In this document: positions 1 to 11,796 of the stretch, piece after piece | How positions within the stretch are numbered: position 1 is the stretch's first letter | Layout of the letters: each line of letters opens with the position of its first letter | Source of the DNA: Ottelia alismoides | Lineage: Eukaryota; Streptophyta; Magnoliopsida; Alismatales; Hydrocharitaceae | Assembly: GCA_037367405.1 (NCBI GenBank) | Contig: JAZKJV010009773.1 | Location: forward strand, 186,001 to 250,000 | Reading direction: 5' to 3' | DNA length: 64,000 bases | Notes under the pieces: generated by a model | The model's database searches: none | Told to the model about the DNA's origin: nothing | The model's input: the letters and a program-made list of their open reading frames with translations, nothing else | Position numbers and translations under genes: made by a program

Positions 1-1029
1 ACTTAATAAAATAGAAGTATTAATTATATAGGTTTGTGTATTGGTATTAAACCTAGGTATTTTATATACATATTTTATTTTTGTATTTTCTTTAGGATTT
101 TATTCTGATTATAATGTACACATATATTATACATAATCTTTACAAAATTATAAAAATATAAAATTATAAAAATAAAGAATAATAAATAAATTGAATATTT
201 TAATCTGTACAGGTATACAATAGGGATCCAAAACTCAACTTTCAAACCGTGGCTCTGAAAAAAGCAAAACCATCTTCATTAAATAGCTTATGAGAAATTA
301 TATACAATTAAAGGTGAGTTTGGTACATTTCGAGCTTTTATTAGAGAGATACAGCTCTGGGAAGTTGGGATTCTGGAATTTTATTCAGGTCATAACTTTT
401 TATCTGTACATTATTTTTGGGTGAAATCAATTTTGTATTTTTCTTTATTTGATTATCTACAACTTTCATATAAAAAGTTTCTTTATTTGAAGTATAAAAA
501 GTGGAACCAAAAATAGGTCCCAAATGAATAAAGAATGAATGAAATACAAGGTGTTTTTACAATATTCTGGCCCTTATCTCCCCCTACTTTATTCCTTGTC
601 GACCAAGTCATCGAGATGCCTAGGTCTCGGGGATTCGGGTCATAAAACATTTACAATATTTTATTCTTTTCCTTTTTTTCTTTATTCTATAATTTTGTCT
701 TTAAAAACCGCAATTTGTACAATATTTACACAATGATGTATAGATGATAAAATGCATGAATTAACGCTATTTACACGCATTTACTAGGGTTTTAAGATCA
801 AAATGATAGAATAAAGATGATGAAACGTAGATCTATCAGGAGGCATACCAACACTTGTTATTTTTGTGATTGTTTACATCAATTGTGAATGTCAGTTCGT
901 AATGCGAAAATTTTTCTCTAAATTTTGATAACATAATACAATCCATTATGAATATAATACTACAAGTGATGTGTAAACAGGTAACCTGGATCCGCAGGTG
1001 GGACGTTATACCTCTCGGCGTTCCACATA
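1..1029. other. AT-rich stretch, no gene recognised
   Basis: No open frame here resembles a known family. The short frames at 341-523 and 539-736 are low-complexity and unsupported. The base composition matches the transposon debris that follows. Confidence 0.5.
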
Positions 1030-1450
1030 TAATTATTATTTCTCATACTTAGGTTGATCTGAGCCTATGTAGGGGGTCAACATCTATTGTATATATCTTC
1101 ATTTCCATTCACTACTCTTCCCTTTTCCTCGACTACCTCTATTTTTTTATCTTCTACACTTAGGCTCTCAAAATCCTAAGTATAGGGGGAGAGTTGTCTT
1201 CTCTACTAACTTTTAATTTTCACTCATTATATGTAGTACAAGATATGTTCTTCATTTCACTCCGTGTCATGAAAAGATAGCACAAACTAAGTATAGGGAG
1301 ATGTGTGTATGTATACATATATACTATATCCATAGCTCGTACTTCGAATAGTGTTGAAATTACATATTGGGTTATGGGTATAATGTTTTGAAAATTTTTT
1401 GCAAAGTGTTTTGAAAATTTTAGAACTCTTAAAAATTGTTTGTAAAATAT
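1030..1450 (+). mobile_element. Relict of gypsy-like element B internal region
   Basis: This piece repeats the layout seen at about 10215-10600 in element B. It has an inverted-repeat motif built on ACTTAGGCT and CCTAAGTATAGGGGG (about 1155-1190), then a stretch with GTATAGGGAGATGTGTG, then a TATACATATATAC run and a CATAGCTCGTACTTC-type segment. A more decayed version of the same motif lies at 1049-1077. I infer a second, truncated copy of the B family without recognisable LTRs or coding sequence. Confidence 0.6.
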
Positions 1451-1560
1451 TCAGAAAATTATTTATGAAGATTTGAAATGTTTTGTAAAAATATTTTGCA
1501 AATTGTTTGTAAAGGGGTTAAAATGTTTTGGAAATTGTTTTGTAAAATGTTTTGTGTATA
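1389..1560. repeat. Degenerate minisatellite of GTTTTGNAAAAT-like units
   Basis: The motifs GTTTTGAAAATTT, GTTTGTAAAATATT and GTTTTGTAAAATG recur at irregular short spacing. They form an imperfect tandem array at the end of the gypsy-like relict. Confidence 0.55.
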
Positions 1561-2050
1561 TACCAATGACTGTTTGGAATTTTTTACGAAAAAATGGGGT
1601 AAACAAAATCTTGAGAAATAAATAAATAATAAAATAAAATTCTTCTTAAAATAATAATTGATTTTATCTCTGACACTTTTACGTCACACAAGACTTGTGT
1701 AGTTCAAGCTACTTTATTTAGAGTGACACTTGACTCAGATTGTCACTACTCTTGATCATTAGGGTCTTAGGACTTAGTTACTCAGATTCCCTAGTTTGAA
1801 AGATATATACACTATATTGTATGAAGAGTCTCTGTCCTTAAAAGAATATGACAAACACTACACATGCATGATTGCATACTCTTTGTGATGAATCGATGTT
1901 TCGCTTGAGGAACTATGATGAGATGTTTGAGTTTGGACCTGATTTTATGATACTCGAGGATGGGATACGATTGAGAATCATTTCGTAAAGAACTGAGTAT
2001 CAATACATTAGCCATTGTGGCAACATGGTTTCTATATTATCTTGATTATA
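1561..2050. other. No gene recognised
   Basis: AT-rich sequence between the gypsy-like relict and the internal part of Copia element A1. I see no conserved protein motif or RNA gene. Confidence 0.4.
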
Positions 2051-2748
2051 CATAGGTGCTAGTGTGTGTAAAATCATAAAAAAATGTCGATCAGTATGCT
2101 CCAACTTGGTAAAAGCAGTGGAGCTAGCCAGATCCTTATATATTCCAAGATTCAAAAGAGAAAGGCTTAACATTCAAGTAAAATGTCCACAAAAGAACTT
2201 ATATTTCTGGCAAGGGCTCCTAATTTATCATCAAATATATCTCAAATATTTATCCATAATTATTTCAGAAAATTAACCATTAATTTCATTAATTTATTAA
2301 ATGACAATCACAAGGTTCTTGTCATATCTCAATCAATTTAAATCCAAATCATGCAAAAGAAGTTTTCAAAGTTTGCTAATTTGAATTATAACAAAAACCA
2401 AGTGATTAGCATATATTTCCAGGTATTTCAAATTAATAAATAATTCTTTAATTACGTTAAGATTCACATCCTCGAAACAACAGATATATTTTCATTAAAA
2501 AGATCAAATCTTGAGCAATCATATTCCAAATCACGCAAACTGAAATCCCACGATTTTCTTAATTAATGGGGAAAATAATTCAAGTGATAATTCAGTGTCT
2601 AATAATTTTAAATAGGTATGAAAATAATCACAAAATACGGCTGCGAGAATGAAATGCGATAAAATTTTCACAAGCCCTAGAGAACCCAAGTCTTCCTAAT
2701 TTTATGGATCATATCCAAAAAGTTCTAACCAAAGGCTCTGATACCACT
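2051..2748 (-). mobile_element. Copia A1 internal leader fragment
   Basis: About 2230-2748 aligns by eye with 30880-31462, the leader next to the 5' LTR of element A2. Shared landmarks are the AATTATTTCAG stretch, ATATCTCAATCAATTTAAATC, CTTTAATTACGTT and the closing GCTCTGATACCACT. The element is on the minus strand, so this is the region just downstream of the primer-binding site. Nothing coding survives. The left edge is not defined. Confidence 0.7.
2735..2746 (-). promoter_or_regulatory. Primer-binding site of Copia A1
   Basis: On the minus strand this reads TGGTATCAGAGC, the usual Copia primer-binding site complementary to the 3' end of initiator methionine tRNA. Two bases separate it from the LTR end at 2749, as in element A2. 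Confidence 0.85.
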
Positions 2749-3131
2749 TGAAAGATATTGAAGAATCCTTAAGTGCATCACAGAAGCATGAGGATCACTT
2801 CATATGCGATCGAGAGCGACTACTCACACTAGTTGCTCGCTGCAGCGGAATTCAAAAATTTTCTTTGATGAAACCATACGATCCAAGAACACTTATAGGA
2901 TCATTTCATCTAAACAAATAATAGTAAAAGGAATTCCTCTTGTAAAGTGGTTGTGATCAAGCTTCTAAGCGAAGGGATCTCCTATCTCAAGTCTGATCCG
3001 TCGGAGGAGATTCTTGCGAGCGCAGAGATGAGTCGTGTTCTTCTCCCAATCCAAGTCGATGATCCATGCAATGGATCTCATGTTCTCATCTATAAAGATC
3101 AAACACCTTCTTCACAAAAGAGATGTACCCG
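2749..3131 (-). mobile_element. Copia A1 LTR, first part (split by element B)
   Basis: The sequence starts TGAAAGATATTGAAGAATCC and follows the A2 LTR (starting at 23670 and 31463) through its CATCACGGAAGC-like, GACTAGTCGCACTAGTTG-like and CTCCGTCGGATC-like landmarks. It stops at the equivalent of about 24050 in the A2 LTR, where gypsy-like element B begins. The LTR resumes at 14976. Confidence 0.8.
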
Positions 3132-6100
3132 TGAATATGTGATTCATCATATTAAAAGATGAAAATACAACTTCGTTCCTGAGTAATTAGTTGTATTTAA
3201 TCATTTATTCTGCATTTTTATCATTCATGCATGAAAAATTAATATTTGCATTTTAACACTCATAATTGCATTCCTAATCATCTTCACATTTGCAACCAAC
3301 TTCATGCATTTTTAACTAATACATTCTAACTCCAACTAATCTCAAACTACCTCCATTGTGCACATATTACTAACAAGATTAAAGGAACAATACAAAAAAT
3401 TAATAACTCAAATAACTAGCTCGTGAGACAAACTCCATTTTCAGACTAGACAGACTAAAATGCACATATCTTCCTCATATGATATCTGATTTAGGTCTAC
3501 TAATTTTGAAGTAATACATATTGAAAGACCTTCAAAACAAGACCAATTTCATAAAAAATGGAGCTCGTATGTGAAAGTTGAGTTTTGGGCCACTTTTGCG
3601 TGTTTTTAGTTTCACCTGATTTTGACCTATTATTTTATGTAAATAATTAACATTTTTCTTTTATTTCTTTTTTATCTATATTCTTCAATGAAAGAGTTAA
3701 TAAAATGCAAAAAAAATCCAAATTTAAAATAAGTCTGAAATCAAAGAAGCTGATCGAGTCCAAGTGTCCTTTGCCAGTCTATACAAATATATCACTTTTT
3801 CTTCTTTATTTTATTTCCCAGATTTCTTATTTACCAAAAATACAAAAAAATATTATTATTAAAATATTTATCTATGATTTTATCATTATTTTTCTCGATT
3901 CTTCTCTTAATTAAAAGTAACTAAAAATTTACAAAACCAAAAAAAAATCAAAGTATTCTATGGACATAGAGTACCCAAAAAAATAGTTTTGTACATATGA
4001 CCTCTTTTGCTCTTAATCCCTTCATAAAAGTTGTAGATATCATAGAGACAAGCAATTTTTTTGTTGAGCACTTTTCGATTCGATGTCGTTTGCTATTTCT
4101 TTTGGATTTTTCTTTTGTTTTTATTTTTCGATTTTTCTAGAGTTGACACTTGGTAGCTCCTAGTGCCGCCGCGTGTCACTCATTTTTAACCCCTTTTATT
4201 TCATTTTTATTAAAAAAATATTTTTTAAAAAAATTTTCAAAAATTAAAAAATTAAAAATAATAGAAAAGGAGACCTCACATGCCTTGCACGTGAGGAATC
4301 CTCCTTCTTTTCCCAGTCAAACCCATGCCTTATGTATCCTCCGCTTATCTCACAACCTCCTGCCACCGCGCAAAGGATGCCACCTCTGCTTCCTCGCATC
4401 GTGCAACTACCTTATCCCTGCAACCTCCTCTCTCGACGCCCTATTTAAACCAACAACTACTCGAGCATTGGTCGTCCGCCATCTCCAGGAGAGAAAGAAA
4501 GCTTGAGTAGGAGGTGGTGACAACCCTCCCCTCTTTAGATACAACTCACCAACATAATCAAGAGGAGCTTCTCGAGGCTTTCGCCGGCCTTCGATCAAAG
4601 CGAGAACCAGGAGTAGCGTCACTGCCCTCTGATCCTAGGCGAAACAACTCCCCATTACCCTCTTCATTTTTCTTCTTCCCTTGTTATCTCCTCATTCCCT
4701 TGTTTTCCAAATCGCATCCATCATTCCTCCACCACGCTACCTCCATCGACCTCCAGACGCAAGGGCAGCTTCACCTCGCTCCGCTAATAGCTTCATCCTG
4801 CATCATCTACATCAGTTAGTCGTGCACGCGCCTAAGCCCTTGCATCCAAGTCACCGTCCTCCGCATATGCTCCAGCTCGCCGCAACGACGACTCTTAGAA
4901 GATTACCAATGCCCTAGCAGCTGTCGACCTCTGCGCTCTCGGAACCTCCAACATGAGCCCCCTTCCACCGTGAGCCGCAACTTCATTCCCATGGTGCTCC
5001 ACATCCACAGCCGCACGCAACTACCTCGACTCCAATGCCGGACTTTCGCCAACGCCTACACAACCACTGCTACCGTAGCCTAGCTCCACCGTGCACCTGT
5101 GGCAGTATGCTTCACCTCTTGCCACCTGCCAGCCTTCCCGCAAGCCACCATCGGTCTGTCAGCAAGAAGAAAGAAAGGGGTGGCACTCTCTCCTTCGATT
5201 ACAAAGAGGAAAGATCTCATCACGTGCCCTCACGTGCTTGGGGGAAATTTACGAAGAGGCCCCTGAAGATTCAGATATTCAAAGAAGCCCCTCCTGTTAG
5301 CTGACATCAGAAGCACGTATGGCACATCTCCTAGGAAAATTACATTAATATTCTTGAGGGAATAGGTAATTACATATGTGCCCTTGTGCATGAACTTTTG
5401 TGTTTATGTTATTTTCGGTTATCGCATTTAGAGTCATGTGTTCTCCATTTATTTTGAACCTCATTTTGGCATCATTTTATTTATGAAAAATAGACATTTT
5501 GTTCTTCAATTAATTCTTCACATTGTGATATGTTCATCACATTTTTATGTTATATGGTGAATTATTTATCATTACTTTGTGATAAATTGTATATTTCACC
5601 CAACTAGCGCTTAACAATTCATATAAAATTAACCATAGCGTCAAAAATTACCAAACATTAACCTACAGTAGAATTAATTGTTAGTAACATTATGCCTAAA
5701 AAGATTTTGCATTTGCATGCATAGTTTTCTCTAAAAAATCATTTTGTTCATTTCACTAATTAATTTTTTATAGATATTAAATCTAACATTTTTAGGGTCT
5801 AGGATTTTTCTGAGGTATATTGCCTATGCTATATTTTAGATAATTTTATTTCCTAAAAATAAGTAGATTTAATATTTATTACAATTAGTTATTGAAAATC
5901 TCATGTCTGCATTATTTTATTCACAGAAAGTTCATTTTGCATCCAAAAGTTTCAAAAAAATACACTAGCTTAATTTCATCATTTTAACATTATGGCCAAG
6001 TTTGAGGATTTTTGGACTTAACTTGATCGAAATTTGCAATTAAGACCTTAAACTTTGGTAAAATTGAATACCACACATTTATTGCATTTAAAAATTTAGA

Positions 6101-6338
6101 AGAAATACCTCTTTGAAAACCTAAATTGGAGATCTATTAAAAACTAACCTAAGGAGACAATTTCCTCCCTGAGTTCGAACTTGAACTTACCAAGTAAAAA
6201 ATTAATTGACCACTCGCTTGTAATTGACACGTTAATTAAAAAAGTGGTTTTTGGTTAACCCTGAATTGTTCGCCTGCAACGAAAATCTTTCAAACGTTAA
6301 TTCAACATTATTATGCAGGCGATTTTCCCAGTTCATCA
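3132..6338 (+). repeat. 5' LTR of element B
   Basis: This 3.2 kb repeat aligns along its length with 11797-14975. It contains a GC-richer block (about 4270-5300) with short frames duplicated in the other LTR; these are not genes. A TATTTAAA box lies before that block's repeated CGAGCATTGGTCGTCC segment. The last bases before the primer-binding site are GTTCATCA. Confidence 0.8.
4442..4449 (+). promoter_or_regulatory. Putative TATA box in 5' LTR of B
   Basis: TATTTAAA within CCCTATTTAAACCA. The same box is kept in the 3' LTR at 13094-13101, which supports a promoter role. The start site itself cannot be seen. Confidence 0.5.
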
Positions 6339-6340
6339 AT

Positions 6341-6352
6341 TGGCGTCCAGCT
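6341..6352 (+). promoter_or_regulatory. Primer-binding-site candidate of element B
   Basis: TGGCGTCCAGCT starts two bases after the 5' LTR end at 6338. Gypsy elements of the Athila/Tat type have TGGCG-type sites at this place. I cannot say which tRNA is matched. Confidence 0.55.
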
Positions 6353-7170
6353 TAGGTTGTTTTTAAAAAAATCTAGTTTTTAGGTTTTCCATCCTCGGGT
6401 AGTCTGACCCCAGATTTTTTTGTAATTATTTCTCCATTTTCCCCTTCTTTTTCAGAATTTTTATTCTCTTTTATTTTTGTATATTTTTCTATGAACCTCT
6501 CGCTAATATTCGATCTTCTATTTTTCATGTGAGGTACCTGGTGAACTTGGAGCAGCTCTCTTGGAAACCCAAGCAACTCCAAGAGACCAACCACCCGACG
6601 ACTTTAATTTTTGAGAGAGAGAGAGAGAGTATTTTTATCTAATTTGTAATTGATTGTTCGTTTCCAGCAGTTCCCGATCAGGATCGCTTGTGTAAAGGAG
6701 ACTGGATTCTTTACGGTGTGTCGGACTTGCTTCACTCTTCGGTGAGGGTGGGGTCCGACTTGAGTGGTTCGTAGTTTTAGGATTTCACATACATCTATTA
6801 GAGCTATTAGGATTTTTCATTGTTCTTGTAGAATTTAGGACCATACTTTCACTAAACTATATGCACTAGATCGTCTCTCATTTAGTCAAATTAAATTGTT
6901 CTATTACTCGCTAATAGAAATTCGTGTTCTAGGTATAATTTCTTGTGCATGCATTAGATTTAATTTTTATAAGGAAATTTCAATTCTATCTAGCATATTG
7001 CATGCAGATTGCGAGGAAGCATTGTAAGTATTTCCAACTTAGCATTCATCATCGTAATCCTCGCTACACGGCTTTTTCGATTCTCCCTCAATTTTCATTC
7101 ACATAAGAATAAAGGAAAATGAAATTCCCGTGAAGACGTGCATTATTCCCCACTCAAATTCAAGTGATAA
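6353..7170 (+). other. Untranslated leader of element B
   Basis: No protein motif is seen. The stretch holds a (GA)n run at 6613-6629 and then AT-rich sequence. It lies between the primer-binding site and a tandem duplication, so I read it as element leader. Confidence 0.45.
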
Positions 7171-7501
7171 CCTAATTAAAACTAGGGGACTGATAACTTT
7201 ATTGATTGATTAAAATCGGGTAAAATTGAAAATCATTATTTTCGGGAGAGCAATCCCGTCATTGTTTGATTTTATTGCAAGTAAAAGAGAGACGACACTA
7301 GGATAAAGCCAAGCCAGAATTTTTTTACAGACCAAATTAAAACTAGGAGACTACTAAAATTATTGATTGGTTAAAATTAGATAAAATTGAACATCATTGT
7401 TTTAGGGAGAGCAACCCCGTCATTGTTTGATTTTATTGCAAGTGAGAGAGAGAGAGAGACGACACTAGAATATAGCCAAGCCAGAATTTTCTTATAGACT
7501 A
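7171..7501 (+). repeat. Tandem duplication of about 160 bp in B leader
   Basis: Unit 1 (7171-7331) and unit 2 (7332-7501) share AATTAAAACTAGG, GGGAGAGCAA(T/C)CCCGTC, TTTGATTTTATTGCAAGT, GACGACACTAG and AGCCAAGCCAGAATTTT in the same order. Unit 2 has a longer (GA)n run. The two copies differ by substitutions and small indels, so the duplication is not recent. Confidence 0.8.
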
Positions 7502-8019
7502 CCGGTTCTTTCTTTTTAGGTAATTAGCTACTTTTCAGTGAGGATCTACGAGTAGCCGATAAACGGTCCAGATTTCCTTAGACGAGGAGGAGGTTTAGAG
7601 GATGCCTTAGTCCTCAAGGAACGGGTAGCCGTATTTATATGATCCGTACTTACTTCTACACTGGCTGAAAGTAGGTCCAACTAGTCGTAAGAACCTGGCT
7701 AGTCTATAGGTAAGTATGTGCACCTAACAGCTCGTTGACTCTTTCCAATTTTGTATTTATCTCCAACTAAAATAAAAAAGATAATTTGGCCGAACCTTCA
7801 TGGCCTTCACAATGCTAGGTTGGTAAATTCGGGGTTTGAATTTGTATATTGAATTGCGTGACAATGCACTTGCACACACATATCGTGATTTTGCGAATCA
7901 ATATTTTCCATTCCATTCGAAGATGACAGAATATTGGCATTCATACCCATACTCCAGGGGTCACGCTCACGTGACAAATTCCCAATCTCTGAACCCACCT
8001 TCTTTTCAGAGAACCCTCT

Positions 8020-9327
8020 CTTTGAGGTAGTTTCTCCCCAGCCACCATACTCTTACCCACCCACCCACCCTAGGTTGAAAATTTGAGATACAAGCCGCTC
8101 ACGGAACCGAACACTTTCTATGAAGATACAATGGAGTGAGAGGAGTCGAGGATGAATATAGATGTAACCAACTTTGATAGAGGAACATGATTCCCGATTA
8201 CGTATGATAATTCTTTGTTTGTACCATCCTCCACTCAGGATAACTCACAGCCCGAGTATGACCACTTTTTCTTTGACCACAAAGATGACATCTAGAGTCA
8301 AGGAAATATGACTCATGACCAAACTCGAATCACAGAGATTGACCATATCTCTTATAAGGAGAAAATGGCAATGCCGCGACATACCAAGCATAGTCACTCA
8401 AATCCAAGTCATGAGATAATAATGGATGGCATAGCTCGGGTCAATAAGTGGAGCGATGTTTTGACTTAACAATCTGATAATGCCATCCAAATAGTAAAAT
8501 ACAACATCAACAACCAAGAGGAATCAAGACGATCACAGAGCGAACTTGAAACTCATCATGTGCTTGAGTTCCACACACAAGCACCACAGACCACTGACCC
8601 TCATACTAAATTTAGTGAAAATTCTAAAAATATTAAAAAATCAGAAAATTCAAAAAAATTATACAACATCAATATGGAAGCATTTTGCAAAAGTTTGATC
8701 TTAGAGCTTCCATTAATCAAGGCCATAGAGTATGTTCATGATCTTTAGAGATTTGTATAGAGTCGAATATCACCTAAGCAGACTAGAAAGAAAAGATCTC
8801 GTATAGAATATCATTTGATAACTGTGGCCAGTTCAATGGTGCTGACCTAGATAGACAAGATTTGGAAAGTAAAACGGTTGACCAATATGACCTGTGAAAT
8901 TGAGAATGTTGAGTTTAATAACGTTCGAATTGACGATGATTCTACACTTAATATCCTTCCGAAGTCCATGTTTGTAAAACTCAAAATCGGACCACTCAGA
9001 AAGACCTGAGTGATCATTCAGTTTCTTGATCGATCCACAAAAAGACTGAGAGGAATCTTTTCTGTCGCCATTAAATTCCAAGGTGTCGCACATAGAGTGG
9101 ACTTTATTGTCTTGGACATTGAACAACGAGGAGATGTGTATGAGTCTCCCATTATTTTGGGAAAGTCGTTTCTAGTTTCTGCTAGAGCAACTATTAACTA
9201 CGAGACTCAGGACATTATATTCTCGAACCCAAACCAAATTGATCAAATTGTCAACGATACACCAAACCATGAGACAACCGAACCAAATACCACTAGTCGT
9301 GACATAGAAGAATCTTCATATGTTTAA
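8020..9327 (+). pseudogene. Degenerate gag-protease region of element B
   Basis: Several frames interrupted by stops show gypsy gag-pol features. At 8670-8745 a segment resembles the end of Athila-type gag. At about 8937-8976 the frame reads D-D-D-S-T-L-N-I-L-P, where an aspartic protease active site is expected. The final open stretch (9010-9327) carries FLDRSTKRLRG, VDFIVLD and PIILGKSFL, which match the flap and C-terminal motifs of Athila/Tat proteases. The usual D-[ST]-G-A catalytic loop is not intact. Not functional as it stands; family assignment is by motif recognition only. Confidence 0.7.
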
Positions 9328-10100
9328 ACCTCTCCACTTATCACAGATTCAAATGAAGAAGAGACATCTTATGAAACGGTTGACGAGCCTACAAAGGTGA
9401 ATGAAATCAACCGAGACAAACATTATTCAGCAAACACGGACAAGTTTATGACAGATCTCCCTAAGTCCACACATGCAAAGCCAACAGAGAGAAAATACTC
9501 AGGACGTGTGATGACCTTACAAGAATATTACAATTTCTATGGAGACTCATCTGATAGAGAACCCATGGTCAGCACCTCACAAAGAATACCTCATGAACCG
9601 ACTAAAAATGTCATTTTTCAATATTTTAGAAAAAGTATCTACTGGGGATTATTCATCAGGTACGAAGAATGCGTGCAGTAAGAGAGAGCTCAGTTTGGAT
9701 AATCTAGAGTCTGATCGGAACAAGAAGTCATACATCGACCCACGTTGGACTTTTCCTGTCCCTCTCTACTATTTGTCGAAGGTAAACTCCCCTGGTTATA
9801 TTCAATATATGGGAACAATACGTTATGACTAAACTGACTCTTGTTCATCTGAATATTCAGAGGAAGAAAAGATTGACCCGAAAACTGAGGGAACTCTGAA
9901 AAATGCTAAAAAAATAAGAATAGTTGAAGTGACGTGGCCTTTGATTATTATCCCGATGACACTCCGACGGTGGTAGGGAATCGTCTGAATCATCTTCTTC
10001 CAATCAATATTCCCTTCCACCACATTTTTAAAAAAAGATCAGTCGTAAACCGTCTTGATAATCGGCCACCTTTTCCCCCGGCCCCCATCGATTCCCTTGT
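9328..10100 (+). other. Post-protease region of B, no pol domains seen
   Basis: Short overlapping frames (9397-9681, 9539-9832, 9934-10260) follow the protease-like frame. None shows reverse transcriptase, RNase H or integrase motifs. In a complete gypsy element about 3 kb of pol would lie here, so I infer a large internal deletion or replacement. Confidence 0.5.
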
Positions 10101-10110
10101 ACATTTTCTT

Positions 10111-10500
10111 CCTAGACTTAGGCCAAGGCCTAAGTATAGGGGGGACCGATGCAATATGTATTTATTCATCATTCTACCCCTCGTTCGATCTGTATACTCT
10201 CCAGATCTCATCAGTTATCATACAAACTCCTGTCCTATACTTAGGCTGACCAGAGCTTAAGTATAGGGGGGACCGATGCCTACCCTGTACATATCCATAC
10301 ATTTCTCCTCTTGACCTCGACTACTCCACTTTTTGATATTCTTCTATACTTAGGCTAACAAAAGCCTAAGTATAAGGGGGCGGTTGACTTCTATACTCTT
10401 TTTATTATTTTTCACTCACTTATGCTTAGTACGAGCTATGTCCTCTTGTCGCTTCTTGTGCTCTAAGGACATAGAACATTCTAAATATAGGGGGACGTAT
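10111..10500 (+). repeat. Series of hairpins ending in purine tracts
   Basis: Three inverted repeats occur at 10113-10146, 10235-10272 and 10344-10380. Each has an (A)CTTAGGC arm, a short loop, a (G)CCTAAGTATA or CTTAAGTATA arm and then a GGGGG run. The first two are followed by the same ACCGATGC. A weaker AATATAGGGGGACG follows near 10482. They resemble repeated internal polypurine tracts. Related motifs occur near 1050-1190. Confidence 0.75.
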
Positions 10501-10509
10501 ATATATTAC

Positions 10510-11783
10510 ATATATACGTGACTCATAGTTCGTACTTTCACGTATTTTCATATATTTTATACAATAATTACAGGTTGGGTAAAAGAAAAAAACAAAACAA
10601 AAGAAAACAAAAAAATCTCTCTTGCATATTTTCCTTCCATACAAAAAACACAAAAAAAATTCTCTTTTCTCTTGCATTCATATAAAAAATAGAAAATCAT
10701 CTTGCACCTCATATGCATCTACATTTCATTTTACATATCTAACATATGCAAAGTGGAAAGATATTGGGTTCTGAACCGAGTTGTGAGTAGAAGTGGAGAG
10801 TGGTCTTGACTTGTCCTTAATCTACCTAATTTCCAGAGGAACTTCACCAAGAAAGAGGATTTTAAAAGCTTCAGTTCTTTTGACTTAATTCTTCGAGTTC
10901 CGCATGACAATGTGCAGCCTTTAACTCTTAGTGTCTAACATGCTTGCCTAATTCTAGGTATAGCATTTGAGTAGGGAATTAATATGTTCTCTCGCACTAT
11001 GCACTTAGCTCAACTTGGACAGGGTGTTGGAAGACTGTGCGGGTCTCTTTTCTGGTAGCGTGGACATCTAAAGACCGGAGTATGGGTTGAAATAAAGCTT
11101 CGGAAAAAGGATGGATGGCTTTGCACAAATTTTTTTAAGACCCCAAAAAATGTACGAAAAAAAAGATTCCATATCCGTATGGGCATGAAAAGATCCATGC
11201 AGAGTTAACAAAAATCCATACCAAAAAGAAGACAAACTAACAAATAAATATTTGACAAAAAAGGTGCAAGCTTAAAGAAACCAACTGATCTTAGTGGAGA
11301 CTTGGCTAAACTGGTTGGCTTCATAAGGAGAGGTGACTACACTGGTCACCCTCCAGTTCTTTTCCCCTTCATCTAATTTCTCCCCCTTTCGATTGCGAAC
11401 ACAACACGACAGACCTTAGAAGGAAATACATGACTCCCCGAGAACGAGTTACGGGGAGGGGGTTTAAATGGTAGTCAGACATTCTTCATGGGGAGAGCTA
11501 AAACCTTCCAAACACATGAGACAATTGTTCAATGTTCATGGGATATGCTTTGGGAGAAGGATTGATCTAAGATGATTTCTGAGACGAATCTGTTACAATG
11601 ATATGTAGAACTTGAGGGTTGTTGATTTTAAAATCCCAAGTCTCACAGAAGTTCTGTCACAGCATTAATCCAAAGGTCGGGTCTAGATCCATTTTCACCT
11701 ATTGTTCATGACTTTGGTATGGAACCCAAGATCATTTCACTTTTGCATTTCATTTTAGTTGCTAGGGGACAAGCAAATTTTAA
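10510..11783 (+). other. 3' untranslated part of element B
   Basis: No coding domain is recognised. The end of the stretch (about 11757-11780) has the GCTAGGGGACAAGCAA block that commonly precedes the polypurine tract in Athila/Tat elements. Confidence 0.5.
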
Positions 11784-11796
11784 CCATAGGGGTTGA
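11784..11796 (+). promoter_or_regulatory. Polypurine-tract candidate of element B
   Basis: CCATAGGGGTTGA lies directly before the 3' LTR start TGAATATG, the expected place for plus-strand priming. Confidence 0.55.

Noticed and set aside
4150..5304. Cluster of overlapping plus-strand frames (and the matching set at 12919-13950)
   Set aside because: Both sets lie in the two LTRs of element B. The frames are not conserved in the same reading frame between the copies and have no domain.
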